Assembly (NCBI RefSeq): GCF_020423045.1
Contig: NZ_CP081943.1
Span: 124,001-188,000, forward strand
Direction: 5' to 3'
From: Pseudomonas sp. MM213
Lineage (GTDB): Bacteria > Pseudomonadota > Gammaproteobacteria > Pseudomonadales > Pseudomonadaceae
DNA: 64,000 nucleotides
Shown here: one piece after another, positions 1 through 9,642 of the stretch
How positions within the stretch are numbered: position 1 is the stretch's first letter
How the letters are laid out: every line of letters begins with the position of its first letter
The notes under the pieces: generated by a model
Told to the model about the DNA's origin: nothing
The model's database searches: none
The model's input: only the letters and a program-made list of their open reading frames with translations
Program-made: the position numbers and the translations under genes

Positions 1-782
1 GTGGTAATCACCTGCGTTCCACACGGCATCGACTTGGCCGCCAATTCCGGCACCAGATTACCGAGGTAGGCGTTGCCCGCCACGATGATGAACCTGGCCC
101 TGACCCTGCCCTGAGGCGTGTGCACTACCGGGGTTGCGCCGCGCTCGATGCGTACCGCCGGCGACTGCTCATAGATAGTGCCGCCCAACGACTCGACCGC
201 CGCGGCTTCGCCGAGTACCAGGTTCAGCGGATGAATGTGCCCGCCGCTCATGTCGAGCATGCCGCCAACGTATTGCTCGCAGTTCACCACTTCACGAATG
301 CGGCGTTGATCCAGCAGCTCAAGTTGCGTGTGACCAAAACGCTCCCACAGACGCTTTTGCGATTCCAGATGGCCCATCTGCTTGCCGGTGAGCGCGGCGA
401 ACACACCACCGTCCTTCAGGTCGCACTGAATATTATATTTGGCGACCCGCTCACGAATGATCCGTCCACCCTCGAACGCCATCTGCCCCAACAATTGCGC
501 CTGCTTGGGGCCAACGCTGCGCTCGATCACATCGATGTCGCGGCTATAACTGTTAACGATCTGGCCACCGTTACGACCCGATGCGCCGAAACCCACCTTG
601 GCGGCTTCCAGCACCGTGACCTTGAAACCGTTTTCCAACAGAAACAGGGCGGAGGACAGGCCGGTGTAACCGGCACCGATCACACAGACATCAGTCTCTA
701 CATCACCCTGCAAGGCCGGGCGCGGCGGAACCGCATTGGCCGATGCGGCGTAGTAGGACTCTGGGTAGGGTGTGTTCGCCAT
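1..782 (-). CDS. puuB: FAD-dependent gamma-glutamylputrescine oxidase, 3' end missing
   Basis: The reverse strand opens with ATG at 780-782 and stays open to the window edge, giving 260 codons without a stop. The N-terminus holds a dinucleotide-binding motif, VIGAGYTGLSSALFLLENG, near residues 33-51, followed by GASGRNGGQIVNSYSRD, the pattern of DAO-family amine oxidases of the PuuB type. Family members oxidise gamma-glutamylputrescine in putrescine breakdown. The product name follows from the family pattern; the substrate is inferred. The C-terminal substrate-binding half lies outside the window. An antisense reading frame at 120-800 is a shadow. Confidence 0.75.
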   Translation of the reverse strand, partial: MANTPYPESYYAASANAVPPRPALQGDVETDVCVIGAGYTGLSSALFLLENGFKVTVLEAAKVGFGASGRNGGQIVNSYSRDIDVIERSVGPKQAQLLGQMAFEGGRIIRERVAKYNIQCDLKDGGVFAALTGKQMGHLESQKRLWERFGHTQLELLDQRRIREVVNCEQYVGGMLDMSGGHIHPLNLVLGEAAAVESLGGTIYEQSPAVRIERGATPVVHTPQGRVRARFIIVAGNAYLGNLVPELAAKSMPCGTQVIT

Positions 783-965
783 CCTGCTGCCTCTGTTTAA
801 TATATTTTACGAGTGCATCGATCCTACCCGAGTTAAAAATCGACCGCCAGCCACCACAAAATCTTCTTTGCAGCCGCGAAATTAAATATTTTGCATATTC
901 ATAGGGTTAGCTCGAAAAAAGGTGTTGACACCCCTCCGGAATTCCGTAGAATGCCGCCTCACAGC

Positions 966-1042
966 AGGCACGTAGCTCAGTTGGTTAGAGCACCACCTTG
1001 ACATGGTGGGGGTCGTTGGTTCGAGTCCAATCGCGCCTACCA
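966..1042 (+). tRNA. tRNA-Val (GAC)
   Basis: A 77-base cloverleaf with encoded CCA. The anticodon stem CCACC/GGTGG encloses loop TTGACAT, giving anticodon GAC. The T arm is GTTGG-TTCGAGT-CCAAT. The acceptor stem pairs except for one A-C mismatch at the fifth position. Confidence 0.97.
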
Positions 1043-1071
1043 AACAAAATCCGCTCTGCTGGGCGGTCTAG

Positions 1072-1104
1072 AAGGGCTCACCGAAAGGTGGGCCCTTTTT
1101 TGTT
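1072..1104 (+). terminator. Rho-independent terminator of tRNA-Val
   Basis: A GC-rich hairpin (AAGGGCTCACC, loop GAAA, GGTGGGCCCTT) runs into a T tract, 30 bases after the tRNA. Confidence 0.9.
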
Positions 1105-1323
1105 GTCTGCGATTTGCAAAAAGGTTGCACATCCTGGGCGTATCTCGGTGCCCTCTCGGCTTTGAGGGGGGGTTATTGCTTTGTTGCTTCATTCGACGAG
1201 GATGCCGAGGAGAGGGCCAGCAGTCACCACCCGTGCAAGCGATAACCGCTGAGCAGGCAATCCCCGATTTAATGGGCTACTACTGACAGGCTGATCCAAC
1301 TCAAACCTGATTGGAGTATCTCG

Positions 1324-1779
1324 ATGCTTGCCCACTGGTTTTTTGCGGCGATTCATCTCTTGGCTTACGCCCTGGGTTTCTGGGCCGTACTGACCCGCGG
1401 CAGCGCTTTTCGGCGGTTGGTCGCGGGGCTGGGTGAGGCGCGCAGCGTCTTGATTGCAGATAATCTGTGGGGCATTTCAGCGGTCATTCTGCTGATCACC
1501 GGTGGGATGCGAGCCTTTGCCGGGTACGAAAAGGGCACTGACTACTATCTTCACCAGCCATTGTTCCATCTGAAGATGACACTTTTCGTTCTGATTCTGC
1601 TGCTTGAAATTGCGCCGATGATCACCCTGATCAAATGGCGGATTGCGCAGGCGCGTGGCGCAGCCATTGATGCCAGTCGTGCGAAGCTGTTCGCGCGGAT
1701 CAGTCATATCGAAGCGCTGCTGGTGATGTTGATGGTCGTGGCGGCCACGGGCATGGCGCGGGGAGTGACGTTTGGCTAG
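1324..1779 (+). CDS. DUF2214-type inner membrane protein
   Basis: A 151-residue protein with four hydrophobic segments (about residues 5-22, 45-62, 80-102, 130-147), so an inner-membrane protein. The conserved ADNLWGISA stretch and the Lys/His-bearing HLKMTLF segment fit the DUF2214 family; its function is unknown. ATG at 1324 is preceded by TTGGAG. It stands alone between a terminator and the oppositely oriented rsmE. Confidence 0.75.
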   Translation: MLAHWFFAAIHLLAYALGFWAVLTRGSAFRRLVAGLGEARSVLIADNLWGISAVILLITGGMRAFAGYEKGTDYYLHQPLFHLKMTLFVLILLLEIAPMITLIKWRIAQARGAAIDASRAKLFARISHIEALLVMLMVVAATGMARGVTFG

Positions 1780-1964
1780 CCGGGTACGAATGCATACTTC
1801 CCCAGGCTTAATCCGAAACGTCCGACAGCCATGACGTGAGACATGCCGGTAGTATCGGCTTCACGTTCGGGGATGGGGCGGGATGCAGGAGTGATCGCTG
1901 TGCGTGAATCTTTAGCCAGCCGTGGTTCGGGGGCGAACAGGCTGGCTACTGACTGCAGCAGGAT

Positions 1965-2156
1965 TCAGGATTGCGGCTTGTCCGGGGCGGTCAGGCCTGC
2001 CTGAATGCGCTGATAGATTTCTTCGCGGTGTACCGCAACGTCTTTCGGGGCGTTGATGCCAATTCTGACTTGCTGGCCGCTTACGCCCAGAATGGTGATC
2101 GTAATGTCATCGCCAATATTTATGCTTTCACCGACTTTGCGGGTGAGTATCAGCAT
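1965..2156 (-). CDS. rsmE: CsrA/RsmE post-transcriptional regulator
   Basis: A 63-residue RNA-binding protein that binds GGA motifs in mRNA leaders and blocks translation in the Gac/Rsm system. The start [16 protein letters not shown] and the core [12 protein letters not shown] are diagnostic of CsrA. The [15 protein letters not shown] version matches the RsmE paralogue rather than RsmA of fluorescent pseudomonads, from memory. The start is ATG 2154-2156, with AAGGAG seven bases upstream; an upstream in-frame start at 2186 lacks a ribosome site. It is monocistronic, with 220 bp upstream for its promoter. Confidence 0.93.
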
Positions 2157-2406
2157 GGTCTTCTCCTTGATTGCTTTGTAGGGCACCTGATTCGGACAGT
2201 GCAGAGGTCGGTGGTATCTATAGATTAGTGCGAAGTTTCACGGTTTGGGTGCCTCTTTCTGACGCGCAGATGCTGCATTGATTCCCAAGGCGTAACTATA
2301 CAGAGGCCGCCTCCATGATTCTCGTTGTTTTGCGCCCATTTTGCGGCACTCGAGAAGTATTCATGGGTGTTAAAATCTCCGCTTTCAGCATTCAGAGGGA
2401 AGCGTT

Positions 2407-2772
2407 GTGCGCAAAATGGCTTTGGTAATCGCAGTACTGGCATTGGCGGGATGCGGTGAGGATAAGCGCGCTGATGCGCCAAAGCCGCAGCCAGTCGTGG
2501 TGGCAGCACCGGCGGCGGTATCTGCGCCGCAGTGGGATCTGGAAGTGCGAGGTGAAATAACCCAGGCTGTCAGCGACCTGAGTGGCTGGCTGATCGAGCA
2601 CAGTTTCGTTTCCAGCGTGGTCAAGGAAAATGGCAAGACCCGCATCCTGATAGGGCCATTCAATTCCAAAGCCGAAGCTGAAGCCAAGCAGGAAGAAGTG
2701 CGCGCGGCGCTGACCCGGGCGAAAAAACAGAACATCGAGCTGCTGGTCATCGAGCATCCGGTGACTCAGTAA
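2407..2772 (+). CDS. SPOR-like lipoprotein
   Basis: A 121-residue predicted outer-membrane lipoprotein. The N-terminus carries lipobox LALAGC (Cys17 in the GTG-start form). A Pro/Ala linker (residues 25-45) leads to a C-terminal alpha/beta domain with the RILIGPFNSKAEAEAKQEEV pattern typical of SPOR peptidoglycan-binding repeats. I chose GTG 2407 because AGAGGGA lies seven bases upstream; ATG 2416 would be badly spaced. A role at the septum or cell wall is an inference from the domain. Confidence 0.65.
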   Translation: MRKMALVIAVLALAGCGEDKRADAPKPQPVVVAAPAAVSAPQWDLEVRGEITQAVSDLSGWLIEHSFVSSVVKENGKTRILIGPFNSKAEAEAKQEEVRAALTRAKKQNIELLVIEHPVTQ

Positions 2773-2823
2773 GGCGTCATCGGTCACCCAAACGCTTGGG
2801 TGTCAGCAGCACGATTGAAAACG

Positions 2824-2858
2824 AAAAAGGCCTGGGGCATTCAACCCCAGGCCTTTTT
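2824..2858. terminator. bidirectional terminator
   Basis: Hairpin AAAAAGGCCTGGGG...CCCCAGGCCTTTTT lies between converging genes; A and T tracts on the two sides let it serve both strands. Confidence 0.93.
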
Positions 2859-2873
2859 GTTTTCAAGAAGTGC

Positions 2874-3563
2874 TTAGCCGCACGCTTTCATGTCCACCGG
2901 CCCGACAAACTCGTTGCCGCGCCCCATCACGCACGCCACGCTCTGATTGCGCTGACGTTCCCAGGCCTGTACCGGATAGGTTTTGTTCCATGCTTCGTAC
3001 AGTTGCCGATCCTGTTTCGACAGGCGCAAACCGTACTGCTTGCTCATGTAAAAGTACGTTCGGGCGATCATTCCGCGAATGGAAGGGCGGGGCATGACCT
3101 TTTTTGCCTTGAAGTCGACCTGGGTCAGGCATGAACCGTATTGACCCGATTGCTCCGGCAACCAGCCAAAACTGAAATTGCTGCGATCGCCATTCACCTC
3201 GCCGATGCTCGGCACCAGATTATGCAAGTCGGCCTCGGCCTTCTGGTAGGTCGGGTCGTAGCGCGTGCAGTTCTTGCGCCCGCCTTCCTGCCAGCACTGA
3301 CGCTGATGGCCGATCTGCCAGGCGGGGACGATGTGCTCCCACTCGATGCGCGAAGCGCGCTTGGCATTTTTGCGTGGCACATAACCGCAGGCCGACAGGT
3401 CCACCTTGTTGCCGGTGTATTTACAGCCGCAATAGAACTCGGTGGATTGCGGGGCGTACAGCTTCCAGGCGACTTTCTTGGCTTCGTTGAAGGTGCGCGG
3501 GGCGTCAGCTTGCGCGCCCATCGCGAAGAGCAAAAACAGCAAAGCAAAAAAACGGACACTCAT
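2874..3563 (-). CDS. endA: endonuclease I family nuclease, exported
   Basis: 229 residues, close to the length of E. coli EndA. It has a Sec signal peptide (residues 1-19, cleavage after AQA) and a beta-beta-alpha-metal nuclease core: EHIVP (76-80, catalytic His), DLHNLVP (112-118) and GDRSN (125-129). Several cysteines (C45, C47, C59, C90, C99) suit an oxidised periplasmic protein. The family cuts double-stranded DNA in the periplasm or outside the cell. ATG 3561-3563 has AAGGAAG upstream. It begins four bases after the DUF1654 gene, so both are probably transcribed from the LexA-like promoter at 3826-3866. Confidence 0.88.
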   Translation of the reverse strand: MSVRFFALLFLLFAMGAQADAPRTFNEAKKVAWKLYAPQSTEFYCGCKYTGNKVDLSACGYVPRKNAKRASRIEWEHIVPAWQIGHQRQCWQEGGRKNCTRYDPTYQKAEADLHNLVPSIGEVNGDRSNFSFGWLPEQSGQYGSCLTQVDFKAKKVMPRPSIRGMIARTYFYMSKQYGLRLSKQDRQLYEAWNKTYPVQAWERQRNQSVACVMGRGNEFVGPVDMKACG

Positions 3564-3567
3564 TGAC

Positions 3568-3807
3568 TCAATCTTCCTTCGGCACAACCCAGAAAATCTG
3601 CACACCGCCATCGTCGCGGTAGGCGAGGGTGACGTTGTCGTTTTCGTCGATTTCTTCGAGTAATTGCTCCCACTCATCCACTGGCTCGTCCGGAAGTCGG
3701 AAGATCAGGGCCGCCTTGGCTTTCTGGGCGGTGGGGGAGTTGATGATTTTCTGAACGCGCATACCCATGCGTACATAGGCATCAGGAGAGGCAGAGGTGG
3801 TGGCCAC
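3568..3807 (-). CDS. DUF1654 protein, SOS-type promoter
   Basis: A small acidic protein with the DUF1654 core: RMGMRVQKIINSP near the N-terminus, then RLPDEPVDEWEQLLEEID, then a strand ending in IFW. GTG 3805-3807 is the best start because AAGGA lies seven bases upstream; upstream ATGs at 3837 and 3858 lack a ribosome site, and the LexA box sits between them. It is the first gene of a two-gene unit with endonuclease I. A paralogue lies in the prophage at 33837-34148. No biochemical function is known to me. Confidence 0.8.
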   Translation of the reverse strand: MATTSASPDAYVRMGMRVQKIINSPTAQKAKAALIFRLPDEPVDEWEQLLEEIDENDNVTLAYRDDGGVQIFWVVPKED

Positions 3808-3825
3808 GGAATTGTCCTTATTAAG

Positions 3826-3866
3826 CTGTACGTGCATACAGTATTTAACTGTAGGCATTTTCGCAA
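3826..3866 (-). promoter_or_regulatory. promoter with LexA-like box
   Basis: On the minus strand, TTGCGA (3861-3866) and TACTGT (3838-3843) are 17 bp apart. The box CTGTATGCACGTACAG (3826-3841) overlaps the -10 element. It fits the gamma-proteobacterial CTGT-N8-ACAG LexA consensus and ends 19 bp before the DUF1654 GTG. Confidence 0.85.
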
Positions 3867-3950
3867 CTGCTTAAAATTCAAGAAAATCCTCTGACAGCAG
3901 TTTTTCCCGATTGGTGTAGGACGAAGGAGATTTTTTTATCAGATAGGAGG

Positions 3951-4005
3951 CCACTCGCCGTAGCGGGCGAGTGGTGAAAGCGGTGCCCGACCGGAACCGG
4001 TCGGG
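3951..4005. repeat. two adjacent perfect hairpins, possible terminator
   Basis: CCACTCGCC/GGCGAGTGG (3951-3974) and CCCGACCGG/CCGGTCGGG (3986-4005) lie just after ansB. There is no clear T tract on the ansB strand, so termination is only a possibility. Confidence 0.55.
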
Positions 4006-4015
4006 CGAGGGCGAA

Positions 4016-5456
<1,441 letters not shown>

Positions 5457-5915
5457 ATGTCGTTTTCGATAGGCTTTCCCAATGCAGGCGCAATCACCAT
5501 CGGTGGCAAATCCACCGCAACGATCAAAGCCTTGAGCGAATCAACTTCCGAGGCTTCGACACTGGCGTTGGGTACCGAGGAGGAGGGTGGCGCCACCAAG
5601 GTCCGGACCGGCGGCGCGGTGATCGAAACGAAAACGGAAAGCGATAGCGAAAGCGGCAGCGACCAAAGCGTCGTGGTGAAGATGTTGCTCAAGCGTATGC
5701 AGGAGCTGCAGCAGCAACTGCGCGAACAACAGCAACAATTGGCGGCGGCTCAAGTGGCGAATTACCCGACACCGGAAGCCAAGACCGATGTCGTCATGTC
5801 GATTCAGGGGCAAATTGCCAACACCAGCGGGGCGCTGGCGGAAGTCACAGGCAATCTGGTCAAGGAACTGGCCAAGAGCTCCGGCTCGGGCGGTGTGATC
5901 AGCACCACGGCATAA
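5457..5915 (+). CDS. hypothetical Gln-rich coiled-coil protein
   Basis: 152 residues. The first half is Ser/Thr/Gly-rich with acidic patches; residues 75-100 form a strongly predicted coiled coil (MLLKRMQELQQQLREQQQQL); the tail is Ser/Gly-rich. No signal peptide or membrane segment is seen. ATG 5457 has CAGGAG upstream. I do not recognise a named family. Composition resembles small helical proteins carried near surface or secretion genes, but nothing nearby supports that. Confidence 0.6.
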   Translation: MSFSIGFPNAGAITIGGKSTATIKALSESTSEASTLALGTEEEGGATKVRTGGAVIETKTESDSESGSDQSVVVKMLLKRMQELQQQLREQQQQLAAAQVANYPTPEAKTDVVMSIQGQIANTSGALAEVTGNLVKELAKSSGSGGVISTTA

Positions 5916-5956
5916 GCGGTTTTGTTACCGCAAGCACAAACCGTGTTTTTCGGCCG

Positions 5957-6007
5957 TTGACAAATAGCGGCAGGGTTCGCATAGTTCGGTCTACGCAAAC
6001 GTTTGCG
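5957..6007 (+). promoter_or_regulatory. rbs operon promoter with LacI-type operator
   Basis: TTGACA (5957-5962), a 17-bp spacer and CATAGT (5980-5985), followed by the perfect palindrome CGCAAACGTTTGCG (5994-6007) over the likely start of transcription. The central CG palindrome is typical of LacI-family regulators, so RbsR encoded in the operon is the probable binder. Confidence 0.8.
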
Positions 6008-6101
6008 CGGCACTGCCGATGGCTTGTTCCATCGGTTTACGCGGTGAAACTTATGCCAGCGCAAGCGTTGCTCAGAATAATCATAAGATCGGAGTGAACC
6101 C

Positions 6102-7055
6102 ATGAAGCTGCCATTCGCTGGACGTCTTCTCGCTGTCGCTATGCTGGCTGCCGCATCCGCCGCGTTGCCTGTCTCCTCGGCCTTCGCCGACACTGAAAAA
6201 CCCAAAGTCGCGCTGGTCATGAAATCTCTGGCCAACGAATTCTTCCTGACCATGGAAGACGGCGCCAAGGCCTACCAGAAAGATCACTCCGCCGATTTCG
6301 ACCTGATCTCCAACGGCATCAAGGACGAAACGGACACTGCGGGCCAGACACGTATCGTCGAGCAAATGATTCTGGCCAAGGTCAATGCACTGGTGATCGC
6401 ACCTGCTGACTCGAAGGCCATGGTCCCGGTGATCAAGAAAGCCATCGATGCCGGTATCACCGTGGTCAACATCGATAACCAGCTGGATCCAGCGGTCGTC
6501 AAAAGCAAAAACATCAATGTTCCGTTCGTAGGCCCCGACAACCGCAAGGGTGCGCGTCTGGTGGGTGAGTACCTGGCCAAGCAGCTGAAGGCCGGTGACG
6601 AAGTCGGCATCATCGAAGGTGTGTCCACCACCACCAACGCCCAGGCTCGCACTGCAGGTTTCAAGGATGCGATGGAAGCGGCGCAGATCAAGGTCGTGTC
6701 CCTGCAATCCGGTGATTGGGAAATCGATAAAGGCAACAAGGTCGCCGCGTCGATCCTCAGCGAATACCCGCAAGTCAAAGCCCTGCTGGCCGGCAACGAC
6801 AGCATGGCTGTCGGCGCAGTGTCTGCCGTGCGTGCCGCGGGCAAGGCCGGCAAGGTGCAAGTGGTCGGCTACGACAACATCAACGCCATCAAGCCGATGC
6901 TCAAGGATGGCCGTGTCCTGGCCACCGCTGACCAGTTCGCTGCCAGGCAAGCCGTGTTCGGCATCGAGACGGCGCTGAAGATCGTCAAGGGTGAGAAAGT
7001 CGACAGCGGCACCAACGGCGTAATCGAAACTCCGGTAGAGCTGGTTACCAAGTAG
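6102..7055 (+). CDS. rbsB: ribose ABC transporter, periplasmic binding protein
   Basis: 317 residues with a Sec signal peptide (1-29, cleavage after AFA). It is a type I periplasmic sugar-binding protein: KVALVMKSLANEFF at the first strand, AMVPVIKKAIDAGITVV, and the hinge region GNDSMAVGAVSA. It delivers ribose to RbsAC. First gene of the operon; a hairpin follows it before rbsA. ATG 6102 has GGAG upstream. Confidence 0.95.
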   Translation: MKLPFAGRLLAVAMLAAASAALPVSSAFADTEKPKVALVMKSLANEFFLTMEDGAKAYQKDHSADFDLISNGIKDETDTAGQTRIVEQMILAKVNALVIAPADSKAMVPVIKKAIDAGITVVNIDNQLDPAVVKSKNINVPFVGPDNRKGARLVGEYLAKQLKAGDEVGIIEGVSTTTNAQARTAGFKDAMEAAQIKVVSLQSGDWEIDKGNKVAASILSEYPQVKALLAGNDSMAVGAVSAVRAAGKAGKVQVVGYDNINAIKPMLKDGRVLATADQFAARQAVFGIETALKIVKGEKVDSGTNGVIETPVELVTK

Positions 7056-7076
7056 TCCTTCTGGCGACACAACGGT

Positions 7077-7096
7077 GCTCGCCCGTCCGGGCGAGC
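7077..7096 (+). promoter_or_regulatory. intercistronic hairpin rbsB-rbsA
   Basis: Eight-base-pair stem GCTCGCCC/GGGCGAGC with a four-base loop and no T tract. Hairpins here usually protect the binding-protein mRNA or attenuate the rest; that role is inferred. Confidence 0.7.
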
Positions 7097-7111
7097 GCAT
7101 GGAGAGTTTTT

Positions 7112-8665
7112 ATGTCTGTTTGCGCTCCGAACGCTGTCCTCTCGGTCAGCGGTATCGGCAAGACCTACGCGCAGCCTGTTCTCACCGGTATCGACCTGAC
7201 GCTGATACGCGGCGAAGTGTTGGCGCTGACCGGCGAGAACGGCGCCGGCAAAAGCACGCTGTCGAAGATCATTGGTGGATTGGTCACGCCGACCACCGGC
7301 CAGATGCAATTCCAGGGGCAGGATTACCGCCCCGGCAGCCGTACCCAGGCTGAAGACCTGGGCATTCGCATGGTCATGCAGGAACTCAATCTGTTGCCGA
7401 CCCTGTCGGTGGCGGAAAACCTGTTTCTCGATAACCTGCCCAGCAACGGCGGCTGGATCAGTCGCAAGCAATTGCGCAAGGCCGCGATCGAAGCCATGGC
7501 ACAGGTCGGGCTCGATTCGATCGACCCGGACACCCTCGTCGGCGAACTGGGCATCGGTCACCAGCAAATGGTCGAGATCGCCCGCAACCTGATCGGTGAT
7601 TGTCATGTGCTGATCCTCGACGAACCGACCGCGATGCTGACGGCCCGTGAAGTCGAAATGCTGTTCGAGCAAATCACGCGCCTGCAAGCTCGTGGCGTGT
7701 CGATCATCTATATCTCCCATCGCCTCGAAGAGCTGGCGCGGGTGGCTCAGCGCATTGCGGTGTTGCGCGACGGCAATCTGGTTTGTGTCGAGCCGATGGC
7801 TAACTACAACAGTGAGCAATTGGTGACCTTGATGGTTGGCCGTGAGCTCGGTGAACACATCGACATGGGGCCGCGCAACATCGGCGCGCCGGCGTTGACG
7901 GTCAAGGGGCTGACCCGTTCCGACAAGGTGCGCGACGTCTCCTTTGAAGTGCGCGCCGGTGAGATCTACGGGATCTCCGGTTTGATCGGGGCAGGGCGCA
8001 CCGAGTTGCTACGCCTGATCTTCGGCGCCGACACCGCGGACAGCGGCACGGTTGCGCTGGGGTCGCCGGCACAGGTCGTGAGCATTCGTTCGCCGGCGGA
8101 CGCGGTCGGTCACGGCATTGCCCTGATCACCGAAGACCGCAAGGGCGAGGGCTTGCTGCTGACGCAATCGATCAGCGCGAATATTGCCCTGGGTAACATG
8201 CCGGAGATTTCCCGCGGCGGGTTCGTCAACAACGGTGACGAGATGTCGCTGGCTCAGCGTCAGATCGACGCCATGCGCATCCGCAGTTCCAGCCCGACGC
8301 AATTGGTCTCGGAGCTGTCCGGCGGCAATCAGCAGAAGGTCGTGATCGGTCGTTGGCTGGAACGCGACTGTTCGGTGTTGCTGTTCGACGAGCCGACTCG
8401 CGGCATCGACGTCGGCGCCAAATTCGACATCTATGCACTGCTCGGTGAGCTGACTCGTCAGGGCAAGGCGCTGGTGGTGGTGTCCAGCGACCTGCGCGAA
8501 CTGATGCTGATCTGCGACCGCATCGGCGTGTTGTCGGCGGGGCGCCTGATCGAGACATTCGAGCGCGACAGCTGGACCCAGGATGACTTGCTTGCCGCTG
8601 CTTTTGCCGGCTATCAAAAACGTGATGCGCTGCTCAACGAAGTAGCGCCTAGGGATCTTCCATGA
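7112..8665 (+). CDS. rbsA: ribose ABC transporter, ATPase
   Basis: 517 residues with two fused ABC domains. The first has a Walker A GENGAGKST (41-49), a degenerate signature and LILDEPTA. The second has the usual degenerate P-loop GLIGAGRTE, signature LSGGNQQK and LLFDEPTRGID. This duplicated layout is standard for RbsA/XylG. It powers uptake by RbsC. Its TGA overlaps the rbsC ATG. Confidence 0.96.
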   Translation: MSVCAPNAVLSVSGIGKTYAQPVLTGIDLTLIRGEVLALTGENGAGKSTLSKIIGGLVTPTTGQMQFQGQDYRPGSRTQAEDLGIRMVMQELNLLPTLSVAENLFLDNLPSNGGWISRKQLRKAAIEAMAQVGLDSIDPDTLVGELGIGHQQMVEIARNLIGDCHVLILDEPTAMLTAREVEMLFEQITRLQARGVSIIYISHRLEELARVAQRIAVLRDGNLVCVEPMANYNSEQLVTLMVGRELGEHIDMGPRNIGAPALTVKGLTRSDKVRDVSFEVRAGEIYGISGLIGAGRTELLRLIFGADTADSGTVALGSPAQVVSIRSPADAVGHGIALITEDRKGEGLLLTQSISANIALGNMPEISRGGFVNNGDEMSLAQRQIDAMRIRSSSPTQLVSELSGGNQQKVVIGRWLERDCSVLLFDEPTRGIDVGAKFDIYALLGELTRQGKALVVVSSDLRELMLICDRIGVLSAGRLIETFERDSWTQDDLLAAAFAGYQKRDALLNEVAPRDLP

Positions 8666-9639
8666 AAACTGCAGCATCTGCCGGTAAACGTAGTGGCAAT
8701 TTTTACGGCCTCGGCACCTATCTGGGCCTGGCCGGTGCCTTGCTGGCGATGGTCGCGCTGTTCTCGGTCCTGAGCAGCCATTTTCTGTCTTACGACACGT
8801 TCAGCACCCTGGCCAACCAGATTCCGGACTTGATGGTGCTGGCGGTCGGCATGACGTTCGTGTTGATCATCGGCGGCATCGACCTGTCGGTGGGCTCGGT
8901 GCTGGCACTCGCGGCGTCGACGGTCAGCGTGGCTATTCTCGGCTGGGGCTGGAGCGTATTGCCGGCAGCATTGCTCGGTATGGCGGCCGCCGCATTGGCG
9001 GGGACGATCACCGGTTCGATCACCGTGGCGTGGCGGATTCCTTCGTTCATCGTCTCCCTCGGCGTGCTGGAAATGGCGCGTGGTGTGGCATATCAGATGA
9101 CCGGCTCGCGCACCGCCTATATCGGCGATGCCTTTGCCTGGCTGTCCAACCCGATCGCCTTCGGCATTTCGCCGTCGTTCATCATTGCCTTGCTCATCAT
9201 CTTCATTGCCCAGGCCGTGTTGACCCGCACGGTGTTCGGGCGCTACCTGATCGGTATCGGCACCAACGAAGAGGCCGTGCGTCTGGCTGGGATCAATCCG
9301 AAACCCTACAAGATTCTGGTGTTCAGTCTGATGGGGCTGCTGGCCGGTATCGCTGCGCTGTTCCAGATTTCCCGCCTGGAGGCAGCGGACCCGAATGCTG
9401 GTTCCGGCCTGGAATTGCAAGTGATCGCCGCGGTAGTGATCGGCGGCACCAGCCTGATGGGCGGGCGCGGTTCGGTCATCAGCACGTTTTTCGGGGTGTT
9501 GATCATCTCGGTACTGGCGGCCGGTCTGGCGCAGATCGGCGCAACCGAGCCGACCAAACGCATCATCACCGGCGCGGTCATCGTGGTGGCGGTGGTGCTT
9601 GATACCTATCGCAGTCAGCGCGCAAGCCGGCGGACCTGA
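8662..9639 (+). CDS. rbsC: ribose ABC transporter, permease
   Basis: 325 residues with eight to ten hydrophobic segments. GGIDLSVGSVLAL and EAVRLAGINPKPYK (the EAA-like cytoplasmic loop contacting the ATPase) are family marks. The start overlaps rbsA by four bases (ATGA), showing translational coupling. It forms the inner-membrane channel with RbsA. Confidence 0.96.
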   Translation: MKTAASAGKRSGNFYGLGTYLGLAGALLAMVALFSVLSSHFLSYDTFSTLANQIPDLMVLAVGMTFVLIIGGIDLSVGSVLALAASTVSVAILGWGWSVLPAALLGMAAAALAGTITGSITVAWRIPSFIVSLGVLEMARGVAYQMTGSRTAYIGDAFAWLSNPIAFGISPSFIIALLIIFIAQAVLTRTVFGRYLIGIGTNEEAVRLAGINPKPYKILVFSLMGLLAGIAALFQISRLEAADPNAGSGLELQVIAAVVIGGTSLMGGRGSVISTFFGVLIISVLAAGLAQIGATEPTKRIITGAVIVVAVVLDTYRSQRASRRT

Positions 9640-9642
9640 GTC

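Noticed and set aside
4..60. start of window as separate gene
   Set aside because: It is simply the internal part of the truncated PuuB gene.
120..800. 226-codon plus-strand frame
   Set aside because: Antisense shadow of the partial PuuB gene, which has the family motifs on the minus strand.
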